In this document: positions 54,730-64,000 of the stretch, in pieces
Numbering within the stretch: the stretch's first letter is position 1
Layout: the number at the start of each line of letters is the position of its first letter
Assembly: GCA_963556495.2 (NCBI GenBank)
Contig: OY747706.1
Coordinates: 59,195,130 to 59,259,129 of the forward strand
Length of the DNA: 64,000 bases
Reading direction: 5' to 3'
DNA from: Valencia hispanica
Lineage: Eukaryota > Chordata > Actinopteri > Cyprinodontiformes > Valenciidae
Notes under the pieces: generated by a model
What the model was told of the DNA's origin: nothing
The model's database searches: none
What the model saw: only the letters and a program-made list of their open reading frames with translations
Made by a program: the position numbers and the translations under genes

Positions 54730-55200
54730 TGCAGTCTGGTCTCCTAGGCTGCTATATCTATTCCAAAACTACTTTGGATGCATGCTTGGGATCATTGTCC
54801 ATCTGGATCTCCTATTCTATCTATTTGCTGTTTTGAGGCCAAGTAAAACAATTTGCAGTTGTCCTTCATTTTCCCATCCACTCTGTGCAGTGCAACTTTA
54901 ACAACGATCCAAACTCACTATACTATCACCACCAAGCTTAACAGCTGGTTCCTGTGCTCTTAGCTTGAAAGTCTCACATTGATGCTCCCAAATATACTTT
55001 TTGACATTGTGGCCAACAACCTCTGGGTTTGGAGCTTGTTCATTTTGCAAGGATGTCTTTCTTTTCTCAGTCCATGTTGATTTGAAATTTGATTCTTCAG
55101 CAGTTTCCAGCAGTTACTGGTTTTTAGGATGCTGGAGTCTGTGTTGGTTCTGGTGTTGTTCCCAAACACCAAGACCAAATTCTTTTTTCTGAGGGTAAAA
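54730..55200 (-). mobile_element. Tc1-type transposon remnant
   Basis: The minus strand has MDNDPKHASKVVLE (second catalytic D box), and VKLGGDSIV and CTAQSGWENE, which resemble the glycine-rich and adjoining segments of Tc1 transposases. No inverted repeats are visible. Many stops. Confidence 0.6.
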
Positions 55201-55599
55201 GTTCAGGTGTACTTAGGAACACATTTAGTTAACTTTTACTTCCACAAAAGAAGTTTGAGCAGATGATTTTAGAATTTGGGTTACAACAACAACACTGCAG
55301 CAACAATGAGTGTAACACAATTAAACAGTACAAAACTTACTAAATGTACTGTGCTGCAGCGTTGTTGTCATCCATTTCTTCGCTCATTGTGCATATCCTG
55401 CTTTTAGTCTGTCTGCTTCACTGCTGCCAGCATTTGTTTACTAGTCTGACGCTACAGGCCAACCGGAAAAATCCCACATGAAAGGGTGCATGTCGTCACC
55501 TAGCATTGCGGTGGTGAATGCACTTCTTTCAATATTAAAATTTTCTGAGCGACATGTAAATTGGGATATAGGCTCCCATTCTGGTTAAGCTATTAGTCA
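55201..55599. other. Unassigned spacer
   Basis: No frame or repeat boundary is recognised. Confidence 0.35.
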
Positions 55600-55710
55600 G
55601 ATTTTTTTTTCTCTTTTTATGTGTCCTGTCTGGCCGTGTGGCGCTCGGAATTGGTGTTTGAGTACCAAGTAGAAGCCCAACAGATTTATTTTCACAAGTG
55701 GAGGATTGCG

Positions 55711-55745
55711 GCTTTGTGTGATCTCTATTAGAGATCACACAAAGC
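55711..55745. repeat. 16-bp perfect hairpin in L1 3' end
   Basis: GCTTTGTGTGATCTCT at 55711-55726 pairs with 55730-55745 over a 3-base loop. At the homologous place the 29.5-kb copy has only an imperfect hairpin (about 29563-29591). Confidence 0.9.
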
Positions 55746-56107
55746 TGTAAGAAATCTCTATTAGAAATTGTTGTGGTTCTTTTGTTGATATTATGGACAT
55801 GGAGATGGAAAATAAAGGGCAAGAAGGAAAGAAGATGAAGAGAGGTAGGAAAAATAAAGTTAAGAGGGAGTGGGTAAGTTCAACATACAAGAGAGGAAAG
55901 GGAACAAAGAAAACACAACAAAAAATCCCAGTCTCCCTCCACATCCGCAGGATGGCAGGGAGAGAGAAAAGAATGACGACGACAAAACAAATCAAATAAA
56001 GCAAACCAAGAACTATGCAACCACAACCCAAATAAATACATTAAAAGCACTGAACATCACTTAAAATCTCATGGTACTGATTATTACAAGATTTATTAAT
56101 GGTAACC

Positions 56108-56149
56108 AATCTGTTGTGAATCTGCGCTATATAAACAAACTGAATTGAA
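56108..56149 (+). mobile_element. L2-A tail fragment (42 bp)
   Basis: TCTGTTGTGAATCTGCGC through AACTGAATTGAAT matches only the last 40 bases of L2-A. TAACC-like bases stand on both sides. Confidence 0.75.
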
Positions 56150-56880
56150 TAACCTAAGCCCAAAAATGCATCTGTAAACTCTGGAATCTCCACACCTTTG
56201 TGTATATGAGCATGCTTGTGTATATAAGGTTTTCTACATACGAGTGTTCAATAGCTGGTGTGAGGAGCCATCGATCTGCCAGGAATCCCAGGAATCTATG
56301 CAGACATGAAGGAGATCAGAGCCATAGACATCCAAAGGACCCCCAGAGGCAGACCAACACAGGGCTGACCGCACCCCCCAAGAGAGGAGCAGAAGAGAGC
56401 TCCGGGGGAACATCCAGCAGTTACAATACAGGGGCCCAGTGGCCGCAGCAACAAACCCATGGGCTCCGCCGCAACAGGCTACGCCAGGGTGGATCCAGCC
56501 ATTAGCCCGGAGACCTGCACACCGCACACCACAGAGCACCAAGGTCAAGCATGCAACCAAGGTCAATCAAACCCACCAATGAACCGACCAAGCACGGATC
56601 ATCAGACAGGAAATCAAGGGGAGACACTGGACCCAACCCTCGCCGAGCCACCCAATACCTACCACCAAACAATGCCTAAACCTGCCCCTCCCAAAGAGGT
56701 GCCCTGGCCAACGATGCTGAAAGAAGAACAATGCTCAACCGATACCCTGGTCCACCCAGGTCCGGCCAGGGAAGCACCAGGGATGAACTGGCAAGCCCCC
56801 TGAGCACTCAGTCCTGGACCATGAGAGCCACCAATGCATTGTCGGGCAGAGGCATCAGTCACTACACCTTTGGCACATGG

Positions 56881-57232
56881 GCTCAGGCTTTACAGTTGAT
56901 CTCTGGTTTTGTCACAAATGGTGAGAGCGCGCTGACGATTCAGGATGAAACTCGTCTAAAGTGCTTACGTCTGTATTCTAATGGACACGGGCTTCCCATG
57001 CACAGAGGCAGCGGCACACGTGTCTGATGAGTGAGACGGAGAGCTCAACTACAGCTACATGTTCAGCAGTTTCCTCGTGATGGGTTTGACATAGCACGTG
57101 AGACCCCAACACACCAGAAACACACACACACTCAACTAACCATCAGTCACTCGTTGATCGTTTCTACCGTACAGCATACTCCATCGCAGGATTTTGAGCC
57201 CCCTCATGATGTGGGAACGAGACACAGATAGG
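56881..57232. other. Unassigned spacer
   Basis: It has no recognised family. A short ACACACACAC stretch lies near 57120. Confidence 0.35.
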
Positions 57233-57751
57233 CTATACATATGTGCAGACTGGCTTGTTGACGGTCAGAGGATCGAAGGACCTTGTCTCGTTGCTCTTGG
57301 TGTTGTTCAATCCAGTGCTGCTGCTGCCTGTAATCTCGCTTTCTAATCCCTTCGGAGTGATCATGTTCATCAGTTCCTTCAGTTGCTTTTCTACTGAAAT
57401 GTCCTGTAGACAGTAGACTCCTTGGCAGGCACAAGTGACCCTGGGCTCCCTCTCGTGTACCCCACATTTGAAACTTTGTGAGACTACAAGATAAACCGGA
57501 TCTCCCCATTCGTCATTGATATCCGTGACTTTTCTTTCAGCCAGGGAGTGTTGTTCACATGGCTAGTGATGTGCATTTGCTTTTGCCCCTTGAATGTTCG
57601 GCAGCACAGCCAGTAGCACCTTGGAATTCACAAATATGACTTCGTTCACCAGAATGAAATCCGCGTTCTGACCTCTTCCCGCCTGCAGAAACACAGAGAA
57701 AAGCAAACACACGAACACAGGGACACCTGAGAAGACAGCGAGCAAATTCAT
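57233..57751 (-). pseudogene. Unassigned secreted-protein-like frame with one amber stop
   Basis: I do not recognise this family. The minus strand has a 172-codon frame from ATG 57751 to TAG 57233-57235, broken by a single TAG at 57563-57565. The start MNLLAVFSGVPVFVCLLF looks like a signal peptide. The rest has five or six cysteines (PCEQ, FKCG, TCACQG, YCLQ, PVCTY) and two N-glycosylation sequons (NNT, NET). Alternatively, splice-acceptor-like sequence (TTTCTGCAG before GCGGGAAG) suggests an exon start inside the frame. It could be a broken host secreted protein or part of an envelope-like protein of an unseen element. Confidence in function is nil; only the long frame is supported. Confidence 0.35.
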
Positions 57752-57835
57752 CCCTCACCCCCACCATCAACCCCGTACACACACACACATAAAAGCTGTG
57801 GTGGCCCAGGACATAGACATGAGCGGAGAGACTCT

Positions 57836-58740
57836 ACTGTTTTAGTTCTACTGTGTGGGAGGACCTCTGCGCACCTCTAGGGGATGATATTGACTGCATC
57901 AATGACTGCATAATGGACTACATCAACTTCTGTGTGTACACCGTACCCATCATAAAGCTGGGGTTAGCTTTATGATGGGTGTTTTTCAAACAACATGCCG
58001 TGGATCAACCCTGAAATAAAGGCTCTCCTCAAGGAGAAGAAGAGAGCGTTTGGATATGGAAACAAGGAGGAGCAGAGAGCTGTACAGAAAAAGCTGAGAT
58101 GGAAAATTTGATAAGGACAGAACATCTACAGGAATAAGATAGAGGACCAGCTGCAGCAGGACAATATCAGTGGGGTTTGGAAGAGCCTGAAGACAATTTC
58201 AGGACCCAAACTAAACCCCCAGGCTGCATGAGACTTAGGGTGGGTGAAAGAACTGAAACAGTTCTTTAACCGGTTTGATCAGTCGCCCACTCCTCCCCCA
58301 GTTCCTCTGCCCTGCTCCAACCCACTCATCTTTGAGGACTACCTGCTTTTCTTCTCAGGACCTTACACCTCTGAGCTCCCAGACATCACACTCATCCCCT
58401 GCTTCTGAAAACTCCAACATACATCCCCTCCCCCCAACTTGTCCCTTTCAACACTTCAGGTGAGGAACGACCTGAAAAACGTCAAGGTTCGAAAGGCTGC
58501 AGGTCCAGATAGCATCAGCTCCAGGCTACTGAGGTGCTGCGCAGATGAACTGTATGGCATCATGAAACATATGTTCAATCTGAGCCTGAAGCTGGGGAAA
58601 GTACCACAGATGTGGAAGACTTCCTGTGTGGTACCGGTACCAAAGACTTTGGATCCGAAGGACTTCAGCAGCTAGAAGCCGTTAGCCCTAACCTCGCACC
58701 TGATGAAGACCCGCAAGAGGTTGGTTCTCAACCCTCTTCG
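57836..58740 (+). pseudogene. Second Rex1-like LINE fragment (linker and RT fingers)
   Basis: Broken frames give STVWEDLCAPLGDDIDCIND, NMPWINPEIKALLKEKKRAF, QLQQDNISGVWKSLKTISG, and an open piece at 58439-58675 with VRKAAGPDSISSRLLRCCAD and GKVPQMWKTSCVVPVPKTLD. ALTSHLMKTRKRLVLNPLRP follows. This is the region before RT motif A. The copy ends at an L2-A fragment (58748). It belongs to a different subfamily from 23376-26157. A perfect 15-bp inverted duplication sits at 57945-57980. Confidence 0.78.
57945..57980. repeat. 15-bp perfect inverted duplication
   Basis: ACCCATCATAAAGCT at 57945-57959 pairs with 57966-57980 over GGGGTT. It breaks the LINE frame right after VPIIK. Confidence 0.93.
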
Positions 58741-58747
58741 CCCCCTG

Positions 58748-59228
58748 GTTGAATTCAGTTTAGTCAGTTTTTTATATAGCGCCGATTCACAACAGATGTC
58801 ATCTCAAGACACTTTACAAGTAAAGTCATTTCAATACAATCATACAAATATACCAATCAGTTTAAAAGTTTTCTATCTAAGCAATCCCAGCAGATTGCAT
58901 TGAGTCATTGACTGGCAGTTGCAGACTCCAACCACAGCAATCCCTCACACTGTGCAAGCATGTAGCGACAGTGGAGAGGAAAAACTCCCCTTTTACAGGA
59001 AGAAACCTCCAGCAGAACCTGGCTCAGTATGAGCAGCCATCTGCCACGACCGTATGGGATTTGAGACGACAGAGCAGAAACAAAGAAAGAACAAAAGAAC
59101 TGATGTAAGAGTACTTTCTATATTAAAGAAAGTAAAAACTTTATAACAGGACACAGGGGGTGCTTAGTTACTGGGATGCCCCCTGTCCAACAGGGCATTG
59201 CAACTCAACAGGATACCAGACCAGGTGT
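58748..59228 (-). mobile_element. L2-A LINE 3'-UTR fragment A7
   Basis: Reversed L2-A 3' UTR from the tail (GAATTCAGTTTAGTCAG) to the ACCAGACCAGGTGTA region. It is more diverged than A1-A3. Confidence 0.85.
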
Positions 59229-59779
59229 AGCGCATGCGTCGGCGTCCATTCAACCGAGAGACCTGCCACCTTCGGCTCCCTAATTAACACGGTTTTAACT
59301 GGTTAAAATTGTTTTCATGACTAGTTTTAACCGATTTTAACACCACTAACTTTTAGCAATTAGTTTTTATCGGGGCCGCTTTTAATCCAAGCACAGACTA
59401 CTTTTTATTTAATCTTGCCTTCACTCACCTGTACCCCTGGATGTGGTGGCTGTTTTAAGTTAACACATTAAGTTCTGGAGTTAGAGCAGAGGATCTCCAC
59501 GCTCCATCAAATCCAGGACCACGAGCGCGACGTGCACATCATATTCTGCCGGACTTTCGCCAACAGCGCTCAGCTGGCGGACACAATTCCCTGCCAGCCC
59601 TGTGAAGCTTTGGAGGGGGAATCCGTCACTGGACTTGGACTGCCAAACACCAGCGGTGCAAGAACAGCTGCAGAGTAAGACCGCTGGTTCCGTCAGAGAG
59701 CTAAGCCAAAAGACCCCATCAGCTCAACACCTATGCTCCAGGGTGCCTTGTCCATGGTCTGCCTGAGTAAAAAGCAAAA
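59229..59779. other. Unassigned 5' flank of the hAT remnant
   Basis: No coding frame. It may include the 5' part of the hAT element or its insertion site; no inverted repeat was located. Confidence 0.3.
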
Positions 59780-60496
59780 ATGAGTGAAGCTAGCAAACGA
59801 AGAAAAGTGGACACTGAAAACAGACATTTCAACAACAAATAGACATATGAGTTTCCTGTATGCAAAGTTGTTGACAAAACATGCTAGCTTCAGTGCAGCT
59901 TTCCCGGTTGGTACACTGAGAGAAAAGACAAGACTGTGGACTTAAAGACCTCTTATTCAACCACATCAACAATCTTGATGTCTTCTGCTACTTCTGCTGA
60001 AAAAGCCACTGCTGCCTGACTTGGTGTCTCTTGGGAACTGGCTAAAAAGGAAAAGCTATTTATGGACACTGAGCTTGTTAAAGTTTGCACTTTGGGGATT
60101 GTGGAGGAGTTGTTTGCCGGGGACAAGCAGAAGGATGAAATCATTAACCGCATGAGGCATATTCAGCTGTCGGACTCCAATGCGGCACAAAGAGTTGAAA
60201 TATTGTATGAGGACAGCTTTTCAAAATTACTTAAGGAACTGAAGTCTGTGGATTACATATCATTACCTGTGGACGAGTCTACAGAAGCAACAGATACTGC
60301 GCAGCTCACTGTGTTTGTGAGATATACCAATAGGGGGCTTTTTAAAGAGGAGCTGCTGTGCCTTTTGCCTGTCAAGGGCAACGCAACAGGTGAGGCAATG
60401 TACAATTTGATGAAAGAGTTTTTTGATAAAAATTCTCTGGACATGAATAAAATCAACCAGTCCACGAGGAGGAGAGCAAAATGTGTCCGTAGTTGA
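59780..60496 (+). pseudogene. hAT/ZBED-like transposase N-terminal half
   Basis: The frame starts MSEASKRRKVDTENRHF, typical of BED-type hAT proteins of the GTF2IRD2/ZBED5 group. Three in-frame stops occur before 60062 (after NNK, KTC and KATAA). From 60062 the frame is open: VEELFAGDKQKDEIINRMRH, SLPVDESTEATDTAQLTVF (catalytic-core region with the D-E-S-T motif) and VRYTNRGLFKEELLCLL. It ends at 60494-60496 with unrelated sequence. The C-terminal dimerisation domain is absent. The copy is a pseudogene; it could come from a transposon or from a domesticated gene copy. Confidence 0.75.
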
Positions 60497-60855
60497 GCAA
60501 GAAAGAGAAGAGTTAGGCTCCTGCGCAGGATTTTTAGGACGGTGTCCGAACTGCAGGCCGGTGGCTTGCAGTCTTGGAACCATCCTGATATAACCCAAAC
60601 TGTTTTCACAAACAGGATGGGCACTTCGAAGCTTTGAAATGAGAGTTCTTCCCGGTCCAGTGGGTCAGAACAAAAGAATCTTCACCGGTGACATGTCCTC
60701 TGTTTAGCAGTAGTTCATCCAATAACTCTGCTGAGAACAGTTTGAAAATGGCCTCCACCACTCTTATAGGCCTCTGGCTGTGATGTCATCTTTGATGTCA
60801 CCATTGGTGGCCACACACCAATAGGAGTGTGTTGGGGGGGGGGGGGGCACCGCTA

Positions 60856-60875
60856 GGATTGCTGGGAATTGTAGT
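60856..60875 (-). promoter_or_regulatory. ZNF143/Staf-type motif
   Basis: The minus strand reads ACTACAATTCCCAGCAATCC, very close to the known ACTACAATTCCCAGCATGC consensus. Confidence 0.65.
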
Positions 60876-61106
60876 CTGTTCAGTCCATCTTTTAAGATGG
60901 CTTCCAGCCATCCAAAAGTCTGTTCAGGTAATCTTATGAGAAATGTAATCACAACACCACCCCTTAGTTCTGAAGCACTGAACCAATGTTCTGTCTTTGG
61001 AACTAGAAGTTGATTCATTTTCCATGTGAACTAGGAAGTGTTGCTGTCCTTCTGCGGCAGGGAAGGTTTAAAAGTTCAGTCCATTCAAAGAACAACGAAA
61101 AAACAA

Positions 61107-61128
61107 ATATATATATATATATATATAT
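61107..61128. repeat. (AT)n microsatellite
   Basis: Eleven AT units. Confidence 0.95.
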
Positions 61129-61936
61129 GTCCCAGCATCTCCCCTTTTAGATCTGAAGGATGGAATGTCTTTACAGTCTTTAGAGCTATACTGGGTCCAT
61201 TAATTCAAGGTGTGTCTGGGCAGGGCTAGCTGAGTCTGGGCAGGGACTAACCTACCACTAATAAAAGTTAAAAATTGTAAGGCATATAAAAAGAAAAAAA
61301 AAGAGAACAAAATTACCCACATTGTCATCATCAAACTCGTGGTTTGATTCCTCATCAATGCCTGTAAGGAAGGAAAGGGGAAAGGACAGGACAGGAAAGA
61401 GTATGACATTTGGGAAAATTTTTGATTAGCTAGCCCCCATCCGGCACAGGGTTCGACTTGTGCCGTTAGCATGGGAGGAGCTACCAACAATCACATAACA
61501 TTTGTAACGAGTTAATTCTAGCTTGTAATTGTCTGAATCGCCTGCAGGAGGTGTGAAACAGTACTGCAGTGTCGACCATTCAATTACAGGAAGAACCACT
61601 GTGAAGGCCAAAGTGTGACTTTGTACAATCTGCTTTCTTAGGGACTTTGAGAAAGTCAAATTAAATTCAATGGATAAAAGACTGAATTACTTATTATTAA
61701 CAAACCTTAGTGAGGTAGTGTGCAGATAAATCATCTTCTCTAACGGAGTCTTGTGTTAAATGATACCAAGGTGTCACTTCACCACTCCCAAAAGAGAAAC
61801 TCCAAAACCTGAACGGCTTATTTTAATGCACTTAGAATGTATTTACAGTTCCTACTGTAGCCTGAAAGGTGTTAATCTACACGTCTGCAGATTACTCTAA
61901 AACAAAACAAAAATTATGGATGGACATCTAATGAAG

Positions 61937-64000
61937 CTCCTCCCTGGGCTGCCACCTTATCGTGGTGGAGGGGTTTGAGTGTCCCAATGATCCTAGGAGC
62001 TATGTTGTCGGGGGCTTTTGCTCCTGGTAGGGTCACCCATGGCAATTTGGTTCTAGGTGAGGGATCAGACAAAGTGCAGCCCAAAAGACCCCTATGAAGA
62101 AAACGACAGATGGACTCAGTGTTCCCTCGCCCGGACGCGGGTCACCGGGGCCCCCCTCTGGAGCCAGGCCTGGAGGTGGGGCACGTTGGCGAGCGCCTGG
62201 TGGCCGGGCCTTTACCCATGGGGCCCGGTCGGGCTTAGCCCGAAGAGGTAACATGGGCCCCCCTTCCCATGAGCTCACCACCTGTGGGAGGGGCCATAGG
62301 GGTCGGGTGCTGTGCAGGATGGGCGGCGGCCAAAGGCGGGGACCTTGGCGGTCCGATCCTCGGCTGCAGAAGCTGGCTCTCGGGACGTGGAACGTCACCT
62401 CTCTGGTGGGGAAGGAGCCGGAGCTGGTGTGCGAGGTTGAGAGGTTCCGACTGGACATCGTCGGACTCACCTCGGCGCACGGCTCTGGCTCTGGAACCCG
62501 TCTCCTCGAGAGAGGTTGGACTCTCTTCCACTCTGGGGTTGCCCCCGCTGAGAGGCGCCGAGCTGGGGTGGGCATACTTGTTGCCCCCCATCTCGGCGCC
62601 TGTACGTTGGGGTTTACCCCGGTGAACGAGAGGGTAGCCTCCCTCCGCCTTCGGGTGGGGGGACGGGTCCTGACTGTTGTTTGTGCTTACGCGCCAAACA
62701 GCAGATTAGATTACCCACCCTTCTTGGAGTCTTTGGAAGGGGTGCTGGAGAGTGCTCCTCCTGGGGACTCCCTTGTTCTGCTGGGGGACTTCAACGCTCA
62801 CGTGGGCAATGACAGTGAGACCTGGAGGGGTGTGGTTGGGCGGAATGGCCCCCCCGATCTAAACCCGAGTGGTGTCTTGTTATTGGACTTCTGTGCTCGT
62901 CATGGATTGTCCATAACAAACACCATGTTCAAGCATAAAGGTGTCCATATGTGCACTTGGCACCAGGACACCTTAGGCCGCAGCTCAATGATCGACTTGG
63001 TTGTCGTCTCATCTGATCTGCGGCCGCATGTTTTGGACACTCGGGTGAAGAGAGGGGCAGAGCTGTCCACTGACCACTACCTGGTGGTGAGTCGGCTCCG
63101 ATGGTGGGGGAGGACGCCGGACAGACCTGGAAGGCCTAAACGTGTTGTGAGGGTCTGCTGGGAACGTCTGGCAGAGTCTCCTGTCAGAAGGAGCTTTAGC
63201 TCACACCTCCGGCAGAACTTTGAACACGTCCCGGGGGAGGCGGGGGACATCGAGTCCGAGTGGACCATGTTCTGCGCCTCCATTGCCGAGGCGGCTGACC
63301 GAAGCTGTGGCCGCAAGGTGGTCGGTGCCTGTCGCGGCGGCAACCCCGAACCCGGTGGTGGACACCGGCGGTAAGGGATGCTGTCAGGCTGAAGAAGGAG
63401 TCCTACCGGGTCTTTTTGGCTTGTGGGACCCCTGAAGCAGCTGATAGGTACCGACAGGCCAAGCGGGATGCGGCTCGGATGGTTGCTGAGGGAAAAACTC
63501 GGGCGTGGGAGGAGTTTGGAGAGACCATGGAAAACGACTTCCGTACGGCTTCGAAGCGATTCTGGTCCACCATCCGGCGTCTCAGGGGGGGAAAGCGGTC
63601 TGCCACCAACACTGTTTACAGTGGGGATGGTGTGCTGCTGACCTCGACGCGGGACGTTTTGGGTCGGTGGATGGAATACTTCGAAGACCTCCTCAATCCC
63701 ACCGGCACGCCTTCCAATCTGGAAGCAGGGTTTGGGGACTTGGGGTCGGGCTCTCCAATCTCTGGTGCCGAGGTCACCGAGGTCGTTAAAAAGCTCCTCG
63801 GTGGCAAGGTTCCGGGGGTGGATGAGATTCGACCGGAGTTCCTCAAGGCTCTGGATGTTGTGGGGCTGTGTTGGTTAACGCGGCTCTGCAATATTGCGTG
63901 GACATCGGGGGCAGTTCCCTTGGATTGGCAGACCGGGGTGGTGGTCCCCCTGTTTAAAAAGGGGGACCACAGGGTGTGTTCCAACTACAGGGGGATCACA
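61937..64000 (+). mobile_element. RTE-like LINE, 5' part (runs off the window)
   Basis: The 5' leader has CCTCCCTGGGCTGCCACC and TTATCGTGGTGGAGG, a very common fish repeat start, with short possible stems (CCACC/GGTGG and AGGAGC/GCTCCT). The endonuclease follows and the window ends before RT motif A. GC content is much higher than in neighbours. RTE/Expander-like assignment is tentative. Confidence 0.75.
62094..64000 (+). pseudogene. RTE-like LINE ORF2 (endonuclease and start of RT), one frameshift
   Basis: The frame from 62094 contains [69 protein letters not shown] and [13 protein letters not shown], an APE-type endonuclease. The usual QET box is replaced by [10 protein letters not shown] one-base shift near 63345 breaks the frame in the linker ([17 protein letters not shown] follows in the next frame). 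From there it appears open to the window end: AWEEFGETMENDFRTASK, KVPGVDEIRPEFLKAL and VVVPLFKKGDHRVCSNYRG, the RT finger region. True start uncertain. One shift aside, the copy looks young. Confidence 0.82.

Larger units (their letters stand above)
55600..56880 (-). mobile_element. L1 3'-UTR fragment (third copy)
   Basis: It matches the 3' UTR of the L1 at 29476-37650 from the outer poly(A) site (T-run at about 55600-55612, then CTCGGAATTGGTGTTTGAGTACCAAG) to the G-rich part near 56500-56880. It contains a 42-bp L2-A tail at 56108-56149 and a perfect hairpin at 55711-55745. No ORF part is included. Confidence 0.78.
60500..61930 (-). mobile_element. LTR-like promoter region (minus)
   Basis: No coding frame is convincing. 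In minus orientation there are a ZNF143/Staf-type motif (60856-60875), CCAAT (60803-60807) and a TATA-like CCTATAAGAG (60761-60770), the same order as in 50127-51555. A G/C homopolymer at about 60834-60847 and an (AT)n array at 61107-61128 are present. It abuts the hAT fragment at 60497. LTR ends were not identified, so class is uncertain. Confidence 0.35.

Overview
The window looks like teleost fish nuclear DNA. It contains the mix of transposable elements typical of fish (L2, L1/Swimmer-like, Rex1-like and RTE-like LINEs, sushi-type Ty3/Gypsy elements, Tc1 transposons, hAT remnants). It has no bacterial-style gene arrangement. The only host coding sequence I could recognise is one small exon at 54335-54462 (+). 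It encodes the C-terminal cysteine-rich part of a TAFA5 (FAM19A5)-like secreted protein and has a good splice acceptor and donor. TAFA5 introns are very long in vertebrates, so most of the window is probably intronic DNA of that gene filled with nested transposons.

Layout, left to right. 1-5.6 kb: a cut-off L2 copy (family A, +) followed by a second L2 family (B, +). 6.5-10.9 kb: a decayed LINE (+) carrying two small L2-A 3' fragments. 10.9-17.5 kb: an L1/Swimmer-like element (-) split by a complete 4.9-kb L2-A element (-) with 8-bp target duplications. 17.5-21 kb: an L1 3'-UTR copy, a Gypsy LTR stub, a LINE 3' end and a 2-kb LTR-like promoter region. 21.1-29.4 kb: L2-A (-), Rex1-like (+), L2-B (-) and L2-C (-); L2-C is interrupted by a 689-bp solo LTR. 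29.5-37.65 kb: a nearly complete L1-type element (-) with a G-rich 3' UTR of almost 3 kb. 38-46.3 kb: L2-C, L2-D split by one Tc1 element, L2-A split by a second Tc1 element, and another L2-C end.

46.6-50.1 kb holds two related non-autonomous sushi-type LTR elements. They carry the 11-nt self-priming signature and a proline-rich repeat ORF instead of a normal gag-pol. 50.1-54.1 kb: an LTR-like promoter region, an L2-A fragment with a (TA)n expansion, Tc1 and LTR fragments, a TTAA-flanked MITE and a short LTR. Then come the tafa5 exon, a Tc1 remnant and an L1 3' UTR. 57.2-57.75 kb has an unassigned secreted-protein-like reading frame (-). The end of the window has a second Rex1-like LINE, an L2-A fragment, a hAT remnant, another LTR-like promoter region, and from 61.94 kb an RTE-like LINE that runs off the window.

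Nearly all of the transposon reading frames carry stops or frameshifts. The best preserved are L2-A ORF1 and ORF2 (14914-15798 and 11818-14820, minus) and the second Tc1 transposase. Nesting gives a relative order: L2-A inserted into L1; Tc1 inserted into L2-A and L2-D; sushi inserted into an older LTR-like sequence and, in a second copy, into L2-A; a solo LTR inserted into L2-C. Family names come from remembered protein motifs and were not checked against a repeat library.
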